Below, one piece after another: positions 43,411-53,533 of a stretch of 64,000 bases of DNA. Numbering within the stretch: the stretch's first letter is position 1; each line of letters opens with the position of its first letter. The DNA is from Chloroflexi bacterium AL-N1 (GTDB lineage Bacteria; Chloroflexota; Chloroflexia; Chloroflexales; Roseiflexaceae), in the NCBI GenBank assembly GCA_013122435.1, contig WYDT01000005.1, forward strand, positions 1 through 64,000, in the 5' to 3' direction. The position numbers and the translations under genes are program-made. The notes beneath the pieces are model-generated. The model was not told where the DNA came from, did not search any database, and saw only the letters and a list, made by a program, of their open reading frames with translations.

Positions 43411-44424
43411 ATGATCACTCGCTCACTCGGTGCGACAGGACCACAGGTATCTGCGCTTGGTCTGGGATGTATGGGTATGTCCGATTTGTATGGCCATGCA
43501 GATGAGGCCGAAAGTATTGCCACCATCCACGCGGCACTTGATGCGGGCATAACATTGCTCGATACCGGCGACTTCTATGGTATGGGGCACAATGAGCTAT
43601 TGCTGCGTGAGGCGCTGCAAGGACGTAAGCGTGAGCAATGTGTACTTAGTGTTAAGTTTGGGGCTTTGCGCGATCCTGCCGGTGGTTGGATGGGCTTTGA
43701 TGGTCGCCCCGCTGCGGTAAAGAGCTTTCTTGCCTATACATTGCGTCGTCTGGGAACGGATTATATCGATATTTATCGTCCTGCGCGTACCGATCCTACG
43801 GTGCCGATAGAGGATACCATTGGTGCGATTGCAGACATGGTACAGGCTGGCTATGTGCGGCACATTGGTCTTTCGGAAATGAGTGCCGATACCGTACGCC
43901 GTGCAAGTGCTGTCCACGCCATCGCTGATCTACAGATCGAGTATTCACTCATCTCACGTGGCATCGAAGCAGAGATTCTTCCCACCTGTCGTAAACTTGG
44001 TGTTGGTATAACGGCCTATGGGGTGCTATCACGTGGCCTGCTCAGCGGTCATTGGTCGAAAGAGCGCGCCGTAGGTTCTGGTGATTTCCGCACCCACTTG
44101 CCGCGTTTTAGTGGGGATAACCTTGATCAGAATCTGGCATTGGTCGAGGCATTACGCGCGGTCGCGCAGCAAAAAGGCGCGACAGTTGCTCAGGTTGCTA
44201 TTGGCTGGGCCTTATCACGTGGTGATGACATTGTGCCGTTGGTGGGAGCACGTCACCGTGACCGATTGACTGAGGCGCTGGGCGCACTTGACTTTGACCT
44301 TGGCGCAGATGACCTTGAACAGATTGAGCGTGCCATCCCTCATGGTGCTGCTGCAGGCGACCGTTATGATGCGATGCAGATGGCTCATCTGGATAGTGAG
44401 CGTGCTGGTGATACCAGCCGGTAA
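43411..44424 (+). CDS. Aldo/keto reductase
   Basis: ATG 43411 has CGGAGGA upstream. The 337-residue protein begins [20 protein letters not shown] and follows the AKR (alpha/beta)8 pattern. Active-site residues are D in [10 protein letters not shown] in the same motif and K in SVKFG. The usual His position reads IYRPARTDP, as in a subset of the family. C-terminal cofactor-binding pattern [13 protein letters not shown] is present. It should reduce aldehydes or ketones with NADPH. It is likely under the AraC protein encoded just before it. Confidence 0.9.
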   Translation: MITRSLGATGPQVSALGLGCMGMSDLYGHADEAESIATIHAALDAGITLLDTGDFYGMGHNELLLREALQGRKREQCVLSVKFGALRDPAGGWMGFDGRPAAVKSFLAYTLRRLGTDYIDIYRPARTDPTVPIEDTIGAIADMVQAGYVRHIGLSEMSADTVRRASAVHAIADLQIEYSLISRGIEAEILPTCRKLGVGITAYGVLSRGLLSGHWSKERAVGSGDFRTHLPRFSGDNLDQNLALVEALRAVAQQKGATVAQVAIGWALSRGDDIVPLVGARHRDRLTEALGALDFDLGADDLEQIERAIPHGAAAGDRYDAMQMAHLDSERAGDTSR

Positions 44425-44453
44425 ACGGTGAACTATCTGCCCGTCGATAGTAA

Positions 44454-44509
44454 AGCCCGCCGCTCAAGCAGCGGGCTCATTCTACCTGGCTTGGGGCTTT
44501 AGCCCCAAG
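44454..44509. terminator. Two hairpins between convergent genes
   Basis: AGCCCGC/GCGGGCT (44454-44477) and CTTGGGGC-TTTA-GCCCCAAG (44490-44509). They lie between the AKR gene and the end of the lipoprotein gene at 44517 and look like a bidirectional terminator or REP-type element. Confidence 0.7.
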
Positions 44510-44516
44510 CTGGATG

Positions 44517-46178
44517 TTATTCCGGATATGTTTCCAGCGTGCCGACTTTGTACCGTCGAATGCTGTAGAACGGCGAGTCGACGGTGAGCGATGAGACGGT
44601 GTGAAACTCATCGAGATAGTTGATGGTTGCATCGGCAGGGTTGGCGTCCGGAACACTGGTAAGGTCACGTGTGTCATCAATAATGTTGGTGTGCCAGGTG
44701 TCGGTGCTGGCATCGTAGTAGCTCACCCGCACATTGAGCGTGGTTGCGCTTTGTTGTTCCCAGCGTACCCGTAGGATGTCGCCCGGCTCCGGCAGATTCC
44801 CTGGGCCATCTGTTGCCTGGGGGAGTTGCCAATCCGCGAAGATTACTGGACCGCCACCTGTCCACGCATTGTAGATTAACTCGACGGAACCACGTTCGTC
44901 AAAGACGGGTGCTACTTCCAGATTCTCTTCCCGATTGACTTCTTTGCGAAAGGCAATCAGTCCGGCAAACGCCCCCGTCACATCTGTCGAGGGTGTGCCT
45001 TGAGGCCAGTCGATTTCAATTTCGGCCCAACCGCTGCGTAGTTCTGGCATACGGTCAATATTCAAGCCTGCCTGGAGCCGACTGCTCGATGAATACAACC
45101 CAAAGCGCGCATCAAGTCTCGGTTGGTTGGCCCAGGTCGACCAGTCAAACTGGATTTGTGCACCATTCATATCGCGGAAATCGCGTTCCTGTAGCTCTGC
45201 CACAGAACGCAGATCGGGGCCAGATGGTGTTGATTGGCTCGTTGCGACACGCCACTGATCGATGAAGAGTTCAAGTGGCCCGTCGTGCGTGGTTTCGAGA
45301 ATGCCAAAGGCGGCGCGGTCGTACACCTCATCCTGCAGATGCCCCTGGCGATACCAGCCATAAAACTGGCCATCAATCAGAAAGGCAAAGGCGCGTTTCA
45401 CCCCTGGTCCGTTCTGTGAATGGAGCCCCAATTGTACTTCGACCCAGCGATCCTGTGGTAAAACACCATAAGTGGAAAATTCTGCCGGTGCGCCATCAGC
45501 GGTGTAGCCATACACATACAACTGGCCCTTCTCGCGCACCCGCAACGACCAACCAAATGGTCCACCACTGCTTGGATAGAGGCTGGCCAGCGTCATATAG
45601 TTCTCACCCTTGAGTTGGGCTATGGTTGAAGAGGGAATATACATGCTTGTCTGCTGCCAATGCCATGTGCCAGACCGTTCCTCCCATTGATGCTCGACTG
45701 CTGCATCGACAAACGAGGTGAAGAGTTGCGCCCGACTACGCTCGTTGGCAACTGCAAGGCGTACGGCGTTGCTGCCCTCTGTTGCCTGCGCGTTTGTTGT
45801 TTCGATATTTCCGCCATCGGTGGTTTCGCGCTCGACCTGCCATGCTGTGGGGTTGCCCTCAAAATTTTCGAGTATTGCTGCCGGATCGGTTGGTGGGGCT
45901 GGTGGAATGGTGGGTTGTGGGATCGGGACGGTGGTTGGCTGTTCTGGTGCTGCCTCGCTATCACGAACGATGAGTGGGAGCGATACTGTCGTTTCGTCTG
46001 TGGGTTCAGCCAGGGCTGTAGCATCTTCAGGTTGCTCACCTGGTGCATATTCAGTCGTCTCGGTTGGGCCATTGGCTTCGGAGACAATCGGAGATTTGAC
46101 TCCCATGTATTGACAGCTAAAGATCGACAATGCGCCTATGGATACGATGATAATGGCTGCAAGATAGCGTTTTGTCAT
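44517..46178 (-). CDS. Secreted lipoprotein with lectin/polysaccharide-lyase-like folds
   Basis: The 553-residue protein has a lipoprotein signal (IFSC, Cys at about residue 22), a Pro/Thr/Ala linker (residues about 35-100, PTTVPIPQPTIPPAPP) and two beta-rich domains. The first (about 105-310, FEGNPTAWQVERETTDGGNI, YMTLASLYPSSGGPFGWSLR, ALFGILETTHD-like) resembles a concanavalin-A or polysaccharide-lyase-type fold. The second (about 350-550) is similar in style (LDARFGLYSSSSRLQAGLNI). No catalytic residues can be fixed. As the last gene of the glycan operon it probably binds or trims the exported polysaccharide. Confidence 0.65.
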   Translation of the reverse strand: MTKRYLAAIIIVSIGALSIFSCQYMGVKSPIVSEANGPTETTEYAPGEQPEDATALAEPTDETTVSLPLIVRDSEAAPEQPTTVPIPQPTIPPAPPTDPAAILENFEGNPTAWQVERETTDGGNIETTNAQATEGSNAVRLAVANERSRAQLFTSFVDAAVEHQWEERSGTWHWQQTSMYIPSSTIAQLKGENYMTLASLYPSSGGPFGWSLRVREKGQLYVYGYTADGAPAEFSTYGVLPQDRWVEVQLGLHSQNGPGVKRAFAFLIDGQFYGWYRQGHLQDEVYDRAAFGILETTHDGPLELFIDQWRVATSQSTPSGPDLRSVAELQERDFRDMNGAQIQFDWSTWANQPRLDARFGLYSSSSRLQAGLNIDRMPELRSGWAEIEIDWPQGTPSTDVTGAFAGLIAFRKEVNREENLEVAPVFDERGSVELIYNAWTGGGPVIFADWQLPQATDGPGNLPEPGDILRVRWEQQSATTLNVRVSYYDASTDTWHTNIIDDTRDLTSVPDANPADATINYLDEFHTVSSLTVDSPFYSIRRYKVGTLETYPE

Positions 46179-46219
46179 GTGATTTTCCTATTGTGTGTCA
46201 AGGGCTGGTCTGGAAGCAT

Positions 46220-47770
46220 CTACGGGTCTAGTTGATATAAACGATAGGGGCCTTCTCTGGCAAGCAGGTGATGTGAGCGTTGCTCCAGGTCCTCACTAAA
46301 GGTCAATGTCTGGTCGGCAAATGGCCCGATAATCAGGTATTCGGCTGCATCCGGAATAGCAGGCTGATCCAGCATGGGTGAGAAGCGCTGGTTGTACACG
46401 GCGTCGACCTGGGCCGCAAACAGTCGATAGGGCGGATGGACAAAAGTGCGTTCTGAATAGAATTCCACTTCCCATTCCCAGTTGCCAATCGAGGCTTCCT
46501 CTGGCACATACTCATCAACCAGATCGGCGAAACGCACGACACTGGAATTGCTGGTTGTGAGAATGCGTTGGGTGGTCTGTGCAAGACGTGGCCCAGTCAA
46601 GATGGCAACTACTGTCAGCAGGATCAATGCAGAGAAGATGGTTGGTAGCTGTCGGTGCTCTCTGAGCGTGGCTAACACACCACCAAGACTCACTGCCACA
46701 CAGATCGCTGATAATGCCAATACAGGATAGAGGAGGCGCGCCCAAGGTAGGCTGATTAACACAAAGCTCGTCAGCATCAGGCCGATCGTAGCCAATAATG
46801 TCAACTGTTTTAATCCAACTTCTGCCCGTTGGCGTGCCTGATAGAGTAGGTAGCTCAGGGCAAGGAACATCGTGATCCACTGACCGCTGTCGTGTAGAAA
46901 GGCCAGATTGGACAGCCAGCGTTGTGGGTAAAAATGCCAGAAGAGCGCACGGGTGAGGGCGCTTTGGGTTTCGAGGTAGGTGGTGCGTTCCTCGGGACCA
47001 ATGATCCAGAGCGAGAGCAGCCCCCAGCTACCATACCCGATGATTATTCCGATGATCGGCGCGAGACGGTGATGCCAGCGCAGTTGTCGGTAGTAGCAAT
47101 AGTCGCAGAGCGTGATCAGTGCAAATGTTGGGCCAACAACCCACAGAAACTGATTTTTGGTTACCACTGCTGCAGCGATCAGGAAGCTGCTGACAATGGT
47201 CCAGTGCCAGCTTGTATGCCAACTTTTGAACCAGACCCAGATGCCTAGTAGCAGAAAGGCCATGGCAGGAACTTCTGCCAGAACTTGCCGTCCCATCCAG
47301 AGCGTATCGTAGGCGGGATAGCCTGCGGTGAGGAACAACGCCAAACTGGCGACGGCAGCGGGCCAGCCAGCGAGATGGCGCACCAGGAGATAGGCACCAG
47401 TCAGGGCTAACAGAAGATAGCTCGCAGTGATGACTCGCGCAGCAGTAAGCTGATGGTCGCTCACGGCCAGTGCGAGGGCAACCGGTACGACAAGTGTGGG
47501 GCCGGTACCACCACTGGGACTCAGCCGTTCAAAGGTGTCGCCGTGGCGGGTGGCGTATTCACCGTGATGGGCCAGATTATGTGCAAATAACAAGTACATG
47601 CCCTCATCCCATCCGCTGATTGTGGGGTAGTGGCCCAGTCGTACAAATGATAGCGCGATCGTAAGCGGAACAATACCTAACAGGACCAGAAGTTCGGTAC
47701 GGAAACCCTGCCATTGTGGCCATCCGAGTGTGTTAGATTGACTCCTTCGTCCAATCTTCGATGTTTGCAT
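46220..47770 (-). CDS. GT-C membrane glycosyltransferase (PMT/ArnT-like)
   Basis: ATG 47770 gives a 516-residue protein with about ten membrane segments. The first extracellular loop has the acidic pair expected for GT-C enzymes: LGHYPTISGWDEGMYLLFAH (D/E near residue 45). It should use a polyprenyl-phosphate sugar donor on the outer face to modify a surface glycan or protein. A C-terminal soluble part (RFADLVDEYVPEEASIGNWE onward) follows. It sits between the GT2 gene and the secreted lipoprotein, in the same operon. Confidence 0.75.
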   Translation of the reverse strand: MQTSKIGRRSQSNTLGWPQWQGFRTELLVLLGIVPLTIALSFVRLGHYPTISGWDEGMYLLFAHNLAHHGEYATRHGDTFERLSPSGGTGPTLVVPVALALAVSDHQLTAARVITASYLLLALTGAYLLVRHLAGWPAAVASLALFLTAGYPAYDTLWMGRQVLAEVPAMAFLLLGIWVWFKSWHTSWHWTIVSSFLIAAAVVTKNQFLWVVGPTFALITLCDYCYYRQLRWHHRLAPIIGIIIGYGSWGLLSLWIIGPEERTTYLETQSALTRALFWHFYPQRWLSNLAFLHDSGQWITMFLALSYLLYQARQRAEVGLKQLTLLATIGLMLTSFVLISLPWARLLYPVLALSAICVAVSLGGVLATLREHRQLPTIFSALILLTVVAILTGPRLAQTTQRILTTSNSSVVRFADLVDEYVPEEASIGNWEWEVEFYSERTFVHPPYRLFAAQVDAVYNQRFSPMLDQPAIPDAAEYLIIGPFADQTLTFSEDLEQRSHHLLAREGPYRLYQLDP

Positions 47771-47955
47771 TAGGCTAGACCTGCATTCTAGTACAGACTG
47801 AGCAAGCAACGATCTTGATTGTGGAACGATGTGTAAGATGTACTGGCATAGATGTTGTGGCTTGCCTGGCGGCAAACGCCAACGTAGAGACAGAAAACGG
47901 TTCTGCCTCTACGCAGTCAAACGATTTCAATAGCTTCCGGAAGCGCTGTTTGCTA

Positions 47956-49209
47956 CTAAGCGCTTTGTGGTCGTGCGAGTGTTTCGCTGCCTACTTCACG
48001 CCCCAACTCATCTGCTAACACATCATTGCGGTAGAGATCGGCGTTGGCGGCGGCTTCGCGTATGCTCAACTCGGCCAGTAGGCGGGCGAGGCCCCAGGCA
48101 CTGATCAGCTGAATGCCGGTGAGAACCAGCAGCGCGGAAACCACAGGAGCAAACCATGGTGCTGTGGTTGTGGCAGCAGTCAGGTCCGCAGCGACTGCGG
48201 CGACATAACAGGCAAAGCCACTCAGTATCGCAACCAGGCCAAACCACCAGTAGTGCTTCTCGATCTTGCGGCCATTACCACGGCGTCCCAGGAGGCCCTG
48301 GCGGATTGGTCGTTTATGGAACAGCGCCACAATATAGCTGAACGATGTGCCGGTGGTGTAGAGCGTGACGCCTGCGACAGCGAGGACCAGCGCTCCAAAG
48401 AATTGTGGGAAGGGCCTTGGGTTGGTGGTACTGAGATGGGTGATGCCGGTAATGCCAGCGACTAATACGGCCAGCAACAGCAGTGTAGCGCCCAATCCAC
48501 CAAAGACGCGGACAGGGTTGTAGGTGAGGGCTGTCCACACAATACTTTTGAAGAAGCGGAGTCCGTCGTGTACCACACTGAGTTTGCTGCGCCCTGAGCG
48601 TTCTTTGTAGGGAATGGGTGTTTCAACCATCTTCAGGTTTTCGTGCAGTGCGCGGGTGCTCATTGCTGGGGTGAAGTCAAGTGTATCTGGCAATGGATAG
48701 AGCATGGGAAGAGCTTCACGACGGATGATACGTTGGCCACTGGCACTGTCGCTAATGCGGACACCGGCGACTAGCGAGAGCAAGTTGGCAAAGATGGTGT
48801 TTCCGATGCGTCGAACGAGGGGCATTTCGCTGCTGGCACCGCTCATTCGGCTGCCGATAACCAGATCCGCACCATCCAGCGCAATTTTACACATTTCTGG
48901 AAAATACTCAGGTGGATATGTACTATCTGCATCAAGAAAACCAAGGAGTTCTCCCTCTGCAGCGTGGAAACCTGTTTTTAGGGCACCACCATAGCCTTTG
49001 TTCTCTTGACGAATGAGGCGCACACGTGGAGCAAACGCCGCTACAATCTCGGCAGTTCGGTCGTGGGAACCGTCATCCACGACAATGCACTCAAGCGTGT
49101 CTACACCAACAGCAGGTAATTGCGGTTCAATCGCAAGTATCCGCTCTACAATCGCTGCGATACCATCTTCCTCATTGTACGCGGGAATGACAACCGAGAG
49201 CGTAGTCAT
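47956..49209 (-). CDS. GT2 glycosyltransferase with C-terminal membrane domain
   Basis: The 417-residue protein has a GT-A domain like polyprenyl-phosphate mannose/glucose synthases: VVIPAYNEEDGI, IVVDDGSHDRT, and LGFLDADSTYPPEYF (DXD-type residues). The C-terminal ~200 residues contain four membrane helices (FGGLGATLLLLAVLVAGITG and others). It should make an undecaprenyl-linked sugar used by the GT-C enzyme encoded just downstream. The order fits a donor-maker and donor-user pair. Confidence 0.8.
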   Translation of the reverse strand: MTTLSVVIPAYNEEDGIAAIVERILAIEPQLPAVGVDTLECIVVDDGSHDRTAEIVAAFAPRVRLIRQENKGYGGALKTGFHAAEGELLGFLDADSTYPPEYFPEMCKIALDGADLVIGSRMSGASSEMPLVRRIGNTIFANLLSLVAGVRISDSASGQRIIRREALPMLYPLPDTLDFTPAMSTRALHENLKMVETPIPYKERSGRSKLSVVHDGLRFFKSIVWTALTYNPVRVFGGLGATLLLLAVLVAGITGITHLSTTNPRPFPQFFGALVLAVAGVTLYTTGTSFSYIVALFHKRPIRQGLLGRRGNGRKIEKHYWWFGLVAILSGFACYVAAVAADLTAATTTAPWFAPVVSALLVLTGIQLISAWGLARLLAELSIREAAANADLYRNDVLADELGREVGSETLARPQSA

Positions 49210-49237
49210 CAGTAAGCTCCTTTATGTGTGGGCGTAA

Positions 49238-49969
49238 TCAATAGACGGTTAGTTGTGGCACTGTTTCCTGTGCAAGTGGTTTATCTTTGAGATTTCGAAC
49301 GATTCGCGCCGGGTTTCCGACAGCGATTGAATAGGCAGGTACATCGCGTGTGACGACTGCACCTGCACCGATGACGGCGTTGCGTCCAATATGTACTCCA
49401 TCAAGGATGATGGCACCCCCACCGATCCAAGCGCCATCTTCAACGGTAATGCCCTGAGTGGTAATACCTTGATGGCTGATAGGCTGGGCGGTATCGTGGT
49501 AGACGTGATTGACGGCGAGCATCTGAACCAGTGGTGCGAGAAACACATCGTTGCCAATCGTGATGCCGCCCTGCCCACGCAGGATACAGCTTTCGCCAAT
49601 CAGCGAACGCTCGCCGATGGTAATACCTGCGTGTGGGAGCTGGCGAAAATTGTAGACGTGCAGGATGGCATTTTTCATGACATAGCTTTCTGCGCCAATC
49701 GTAATGCCTGTCGGACATGCATGCAGATAGGTGCCATGATCGAGATAAACGCTGCGACCGAGCCGTACGTGGTTGGCAAAGCGAATGCGTACCCCATCTT
49801 CGATGGCTGCAGCACCATCCATGTGGAGCATGCTGCGATACGCTATGGTGCGTAGACCAATACCAATGACGCTTGGAATCCAGCCAAACAGCCCTTGAAT
49901 GAGTTGTTCCCATACGTACTGCTGCACCGAGGTTGCCTGACGTGAAATGTAAAGTTGTAGTTGCAACAT
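49238..49969 (-). CDS. Hexapeptide-repeat acyltransferase
   Basis: The 243-residue protein has left-handed beta-helix repeats throughout residues 60-225: [54 protein letters not shown] and the catalytic-type segment [13 protein letters not shown]. This is the LbetaH acyltransferase family (acetyl or similar transfer to sugars). It overlaps the cluster of glycan genes and probably O-acetylates the polysaccharide. Start and stop are clear and the gap to the Wzz-like gene is 3 bp. Confidence 0.8.
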   Translation of the reverse strand: MLQLQLYISRQATSVQQYVWEQLIQGLFGWIPSVIGIGLRTIAYRSMLHMDGAAAIEDGVRIRFANHVRLGRSVYLDHGTYLHACPTGITIGAESYVMKNAILHVYNFRQLPHAGITIGERSLIGESCILRGQGGITIGNDVFLAPLVQMLAVNHVYHDTAQPISHQGITTQGITVEDGAWIGGGAIILDGVHIGRNAVIGAGAVVTRDVPAYSIAVGNPARIVRNLKDKPLAQETVPQLTVY

Positions 49970-49972
49970 CGT

Positions 49973-51817
49973 TTATTCTGCATCCTCATAGTCAATATTG
50001 CTACGCAGGCGACGACGGCGGCGTAATGAACTATGTTTTTCTGATGGCGTTCGCGCAGCGGACCGTACCGACGCAACCATTCCTGAAGGGTTGGTATGCT
50101 TTCCGTCAAAGTCGACCGGGTATCCATTAGCAGGGCTTTGCACGTGTTCAGGTGGCGGTGTCACGATGACTGATGCTGGATCACGTGGTCCAACAAATCC
50201 GCTGGCTCCGACATGGGTACTGCCCGCAGCAGGTAAGGCAGGATATTGTTCAACTCCCAGTTGCTTCCAGAACCCCCGTAGCCCTGATGCTTGCCCTGAA
50301 GGTGTGAAGGTAACTGCACCAAGTAAGCGGGCGCCCTTTTGATGGAGTAGCCGTGCTTTGCTACGGTCGACACTATCGCGCATGTTGTGCTTGGGGTCGA
50401 GTGCCAGCAAGACACCGTCAACCAGTGGTGACAGGAGGGCTGCATCGGCGCTGTCGAGCGCTGCAGGGCCGTCAAAAAGCACAATATCTGCAGCATTCAA
50501 TAGTTGTTTAACCAGATCTGGCCAGTGTAACGATGGTACCAGAGCTGGCAGACCATGGTCATCGGCGATCTTGCCCGGTAACAACATGACGTTAGGGATG
50601 GCCGTAGGCCGTAGATGGACCCAGATTTCACTTTGTGTATCCTGAGCAAGCTGTGACCAGTCTAAGGGGCCGCTATGTGGCAAAAGTGTTCGCGTTAAAA
50701 GGGGATTACTCAGATCGGCATCCACAACCAGCACTTTGTGACCAGAACGCGCAAACAGATAGGCCAGATCAATGGTAAGACAGGCGCGGTCTTCACTCGG
50801 ATGTGGGCTACTGATAATGAATGAACGCGATCCACCGCCAGCAGCAGCAAGCAGTACATTGGTATGGACATTGCGAATAGCCCGTTCACGATTCTGTGCA
50901 AACTCGCTGTCTGCAAGAAGAATTGGTGGTCCGATAGGAACAAAGCCCAGATCATCCAGGCCAAAACGGTCTGTGAGATCTCGCTGGCCCTTCCAGCGAT
51001 TGTCCAGCCGTTCGAGCACGAAGATCGCCAGTAATGCCAGCATCATGCCAGCTAAGCCTGCTGACCCCAATGCAATGCGCCGTTTGGAAGGCAGTGCCTC
51101 AGATGGGGGGATTGCACGCGCAAGAAAGTCGATACTGTTAACGGCTGAGTTATTCAGTAAACTAAGAAGTGTGCGATAGGTACTCTGCTCATCGTTAAAA
51201 CTGGTTTCAAGCTCGTCAAGTTGTTCACGAAACTCACGTCGGTCGGCAGCTGAGGTGGCTTCATCGACCTTCCGTTGCATCTCTGCGATCTGTACTTCCA
51301 GTTCATCACTTTTGGCAAGACTCGCATCAATTTGGCGCTGAATTTCCTGTTGTTGATCTTCGATCTTCTCAGGTGATGTCGGGCTATAGGCCATTAGTTG
51401 CTCGCCAATGGCATTGGAAAGCGCAGCAGCACGTTCAGGATTTGTATCTACAATAGCAATCTCGAGCAGACCGGCATTCGGAACAACATTCGTTTGGAGC
51501 ATACGGTCGCTAATGTATTGCCATGGTGCTTGAATCTGTAGTTGTTCTCGTACAGGTGCTAAAATTGGTTCGCGACGTGCCAGTTCTTGATAGAACTGTC
51601 CCAGCGAGGCACTCAGCTCAAGTTGGTTGCGGTCTGGAAGGGTGCTGTCGAACGCATTCCCAATCTGGAGTGTCGCACGTGCATAGTACGAATCCGGTTG
51701 GTTCTGCGTGAGGTAAAACGTTGTGCCTGCAGAAATACCCACAGCAATGACCACTACCCACCACCAGCGTAGCACTGTTCGTAAGATATACTGAACATCA
51801 TCCCAGGTCAGCATCAT
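49973..51817 (-). CDS. Wzz/BY-kinase-like chain-length protein with degenerate P-loop
   Basis: The 614-residue protein joins an N-terminal polysaccharide co-polymerase domain (TM helix about 18-36, coiled coil about 150-215, TM about 250-268) with a C-terminal BY-kinase-like ATPase domain. The Walker A' motif VLVVDAD (362-368) and Walker B ADIVLFDGPA are present. The Walker A site reads SSPHPSEDRAC (about 336-346) where active kinases have a G-E-G-K-[ST] core. Only one Tyr (NIDYEDAE) lies in the C-terminal tail. The kinase is probably inactive, leaving a chain-length or export role in the glycan operon. Confidence 0.8.
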   Translation of the reverse strand: MMLTWDDVQYILRTVLRWWWVVVIAVGISAGTTFYLTQNQPDSYYARATLQIGNAFDSTLPDRNQLELSASLGQFYQELARREPILAPVREQLQIQAPWQYISDRMLQTNVVPNAGLLEIAIVDTNPERAAALSNAIGEQLMAYSPTSPEKIEDQQQEIQRQIDASLAKSDELEVQIAEMQRKVDEATSAADRREFREQLDELETSFNDEQSTYRTLLSLLNNSAVNSIDFLARAIPPSEALPSKRRIALGSAGLAGMMLALLAIFVLERLDNRWKGQRDLTDRFGLDDLGFVPIGPPILLADSEFAQNRERAIRNVHTNVLLAAAGGGSRSFIISSPHPSEDRACLTIDLAYLFARSGHKVLVVDADLSNPLLTRTLLPHSGPLDWSQLAQDTQSEIWVHLRPTAIPNVMLLPGKIADDHGLPALVPSLHWPDLVKQLLNAADIVLFDGPAALDSADAALLSPLVDGVLLALDPKHNMRDSVDRSKARLLHQKGARLLGAVTFTPSGQASGLRGFWKQLGVEQYPALPAAGSTHVGASGFVGPRDPASVIVTPPPEHVQSPANGYPVDFDGKHTNPSGMVASVRSAARTPSEKHSSLRRRRRLRSNIDYEDAE

Positions 51818-51835
51818 GACCGTTTCTCCTTACCC

Positions 51836-52450
51836 TTACGTGGGGAGAGTTACCTTTTGATTAACGATACGTTCTTTACGAGGGATAGTCTGTAAATACG
51901 GCGTATATTCTTGATCGACTATCCAGTCAGCAGCATGGAGCAGATCCTGAGCAATATAGTCTGGGCAATGCTGTTGCAGTTCGGGTAATGCAAACTGTTC
52001 TGGCCCACGCCCCGTTGTCACCAGAATGGAACGACAGGAAACCGCATGTCCAGCAGCAATGTCTGTCCAGGCATCACCAATCATATAGGCGTGCTCCATA
52101 TCAACATTCCATTGTGCTGCGAGATGCGACAACATACCCGGTTGGGGCTTTCGACAGCTACAATTGCTCTCAGGTGTATGTGGACAGTAGCGAATATCAT
52201 GAATGTGTCCACCCTGGTCTGTCACAGTTCTGCATAGTTGTGCATGTATATCATGTAACACCTGTTCTGCAACGATACCACGACCAATCATGGCCTGGTT
52301 CGTTACGACAAAGACCTGAAACCCGGCCTGATGAAGGAGACATAAGGCCTCTAGTGCACCAGGGATGAAGTGGAATTCATTCCAGGATTTTACGTGATCT
52401 GTTCGGTTTTCATTAATAACGCCATCTCGATCCACAAAAACAGCTCGCAT
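51836..52450 (-). CDS. gmhB: D,D-heptose 1,7-bisphosphate phosphatase-like (GmhB)
   Basis: ATG 52450 gives a 204-residue HAD-family protein. Motif I is VFVDRDGVIN (nucleophile D, acid D two residues on), motif II VVTNQA, and the GmhB-specific zinc loop CPHTPESNCSCRKP with its Cys and His is present, as is motif IV IGDAWTDI. It should remove the C7 phosphate of heptose bisphosphate. Coupled with the heptose kinase gene upstream, it belongs to a GDP-D-glycero-D-manno-heptose pathway used for surface glycans. Confidence 0.85.
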   Translation of the reverse strand: MRAVFVDRDGVINENRTDHVKSWNEFHFIPGALEALCLLHQAGFQVFVVTNQAMIGRGIVAEQVLHDIHAQLCRTVTDQGGHIHDIRYCPHTPESNCSCRKPQPGMLSHLAAQWNVDMEHAYMIGDAWTDIAAGHAVSCRSILVTTGRGPEQFALPELQQHCPDYIAQDLLHAADWIVDQEYTPYLQTIPRKERIVNQKVTLPT

Positions 52451-52489
52451 GCGTGTTGTCCCTACCATTCTGTTATTGTTGACATACCT

Positions 52490-53533
52490 TTACTCTTGCC
52501 AATCGTAAGGTGAATTAAGCAGTGATGTATGGAGTAAGACCCGTGTTCCTTCGAATTCAAACGCAAAACCAACTTGTTGTAACCCTAACTGTTCCAGAGA
52601 CGTACGTACATTCATTTGTTGTTCTTCAGGACAGTACAGGAGTAGGAAGCCACCACCACCTGCCCCAGTGATCTTGCCACCGAGAGCACCGTTTCGCCGG
52701 GCTTCGTCGTAGGCAGTATCAATGAACGGGTTGGTGACCCCACTGGCGAGTTGTTTTTTCTGTTGCCAGCTTTCATCTAATAACCTGCCGAAGTCATCGA
52801 GATGGCCGGTTTCCAGTGCATCTTTGATTTGCCAACCCAGATCTTTAATGCGATGCAGAGCCTCCACGGTACGGCTTGCGCGATTTTCACTGGCCGACTG
52901 CTGCTCGTGGAGAATATCACGTGCGTGACGCGTTTTGCCAGTGTAGAAGAGCATAAGGCGGCGTTCAAAGGCGCGGATGTATGCGGCACTCATCTGTAAT
53001 GGAGTAACCTTGACACCATCGGCAGTAAATTCAAAGCAATTGAGTCCACCAAAAGCCGTTGCATATTGATCTTGCTTGCCAATGGGCGCTTCCATGCGCT
53101 GGGTTTCGATAGCATAAGCAGTCTCGGCGAGTTGGGCTTTGCTCATGCTTTGCCCTGTCAGCGTGCTGAAAATGTTGCACAAGGTGACAGATGTGACACT
53201 GGACGAGCCCAATCCGGTGCCTGGCGGAACTTCCGATGCAATAAAGATATTTAAAGGTGCCCGCAGATCAAAATGCTCATAAATAACCTGTGAAAGGCGT
53301 AATTCCAGATTGTTGTTTTCATATGCGCTACCATCGGTGGGCATCTTCAGGACGCTGCGGTAATCGGCTGAAATAACCTGAAAGGTCGTATCGAAGTTTT
53401 TGGATACAATACCATAGATGTACTTGTTAATCGTGGCGCTCACAACCATCCCACCATGGCGCATGTAGTATGCGGCAAGGTCGGTTCCACCACCACCAAA
53501 GCTAATCCGAACTGGAGAGCGGGCAATTAACAC
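52490..53533 (-). CDS. hddA: D-glycero-D-manno-heptose 7-phosphate kinase (HddA-like)
   Basis: The 347-residue GHMP kinase has ARSPVRISFGGGGTDLAAYY at the N-terminus, the ATP loop PPGTGLGSSSVTSV (about residues 103-116) and the third motif GKITGAGGGGFLLLYCPEEQ. GGTDLAAYY at the front is typical of heptose-7-phosphate and related sugar kinases. It should make heptose 1,7-bisphosphate, the substrate of the next gene product. It opens the leftward glycan operon; the isomerase and nucleotidyltransferase are not in the window. Confidence 0.85.
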   Translation of the reverse strand: MLIARSPVRISFGGGGTDLAAYYMRHGGMVVSATINKYIYGIVSKNFDTTFQVISADYRSVLKMPTDGSAYENNNLELRLSQVIYEHFDLRAPLNIFIASEVPPGTGLGSSSVTSVTLCNIFSTLTGQSMSKAQLAETAYAIETQRMEAPIGKQDQYATAFGGLNCFEFTADGVKVTPLQMSAAYIRAFERRLMLFYTGKTRHARDILHEQQSASENRASRTVEALHRIKDLGWQIKDALETGHLDDFGRLLDESWQQKKQLASGVTNPFIDTAYDEARRNGALGGKITGAGGGGFLLLYCPEEQQMNVRTSLEQLGLQQVGFAFEFEGTRVLLHTSLLNSPYDWQE

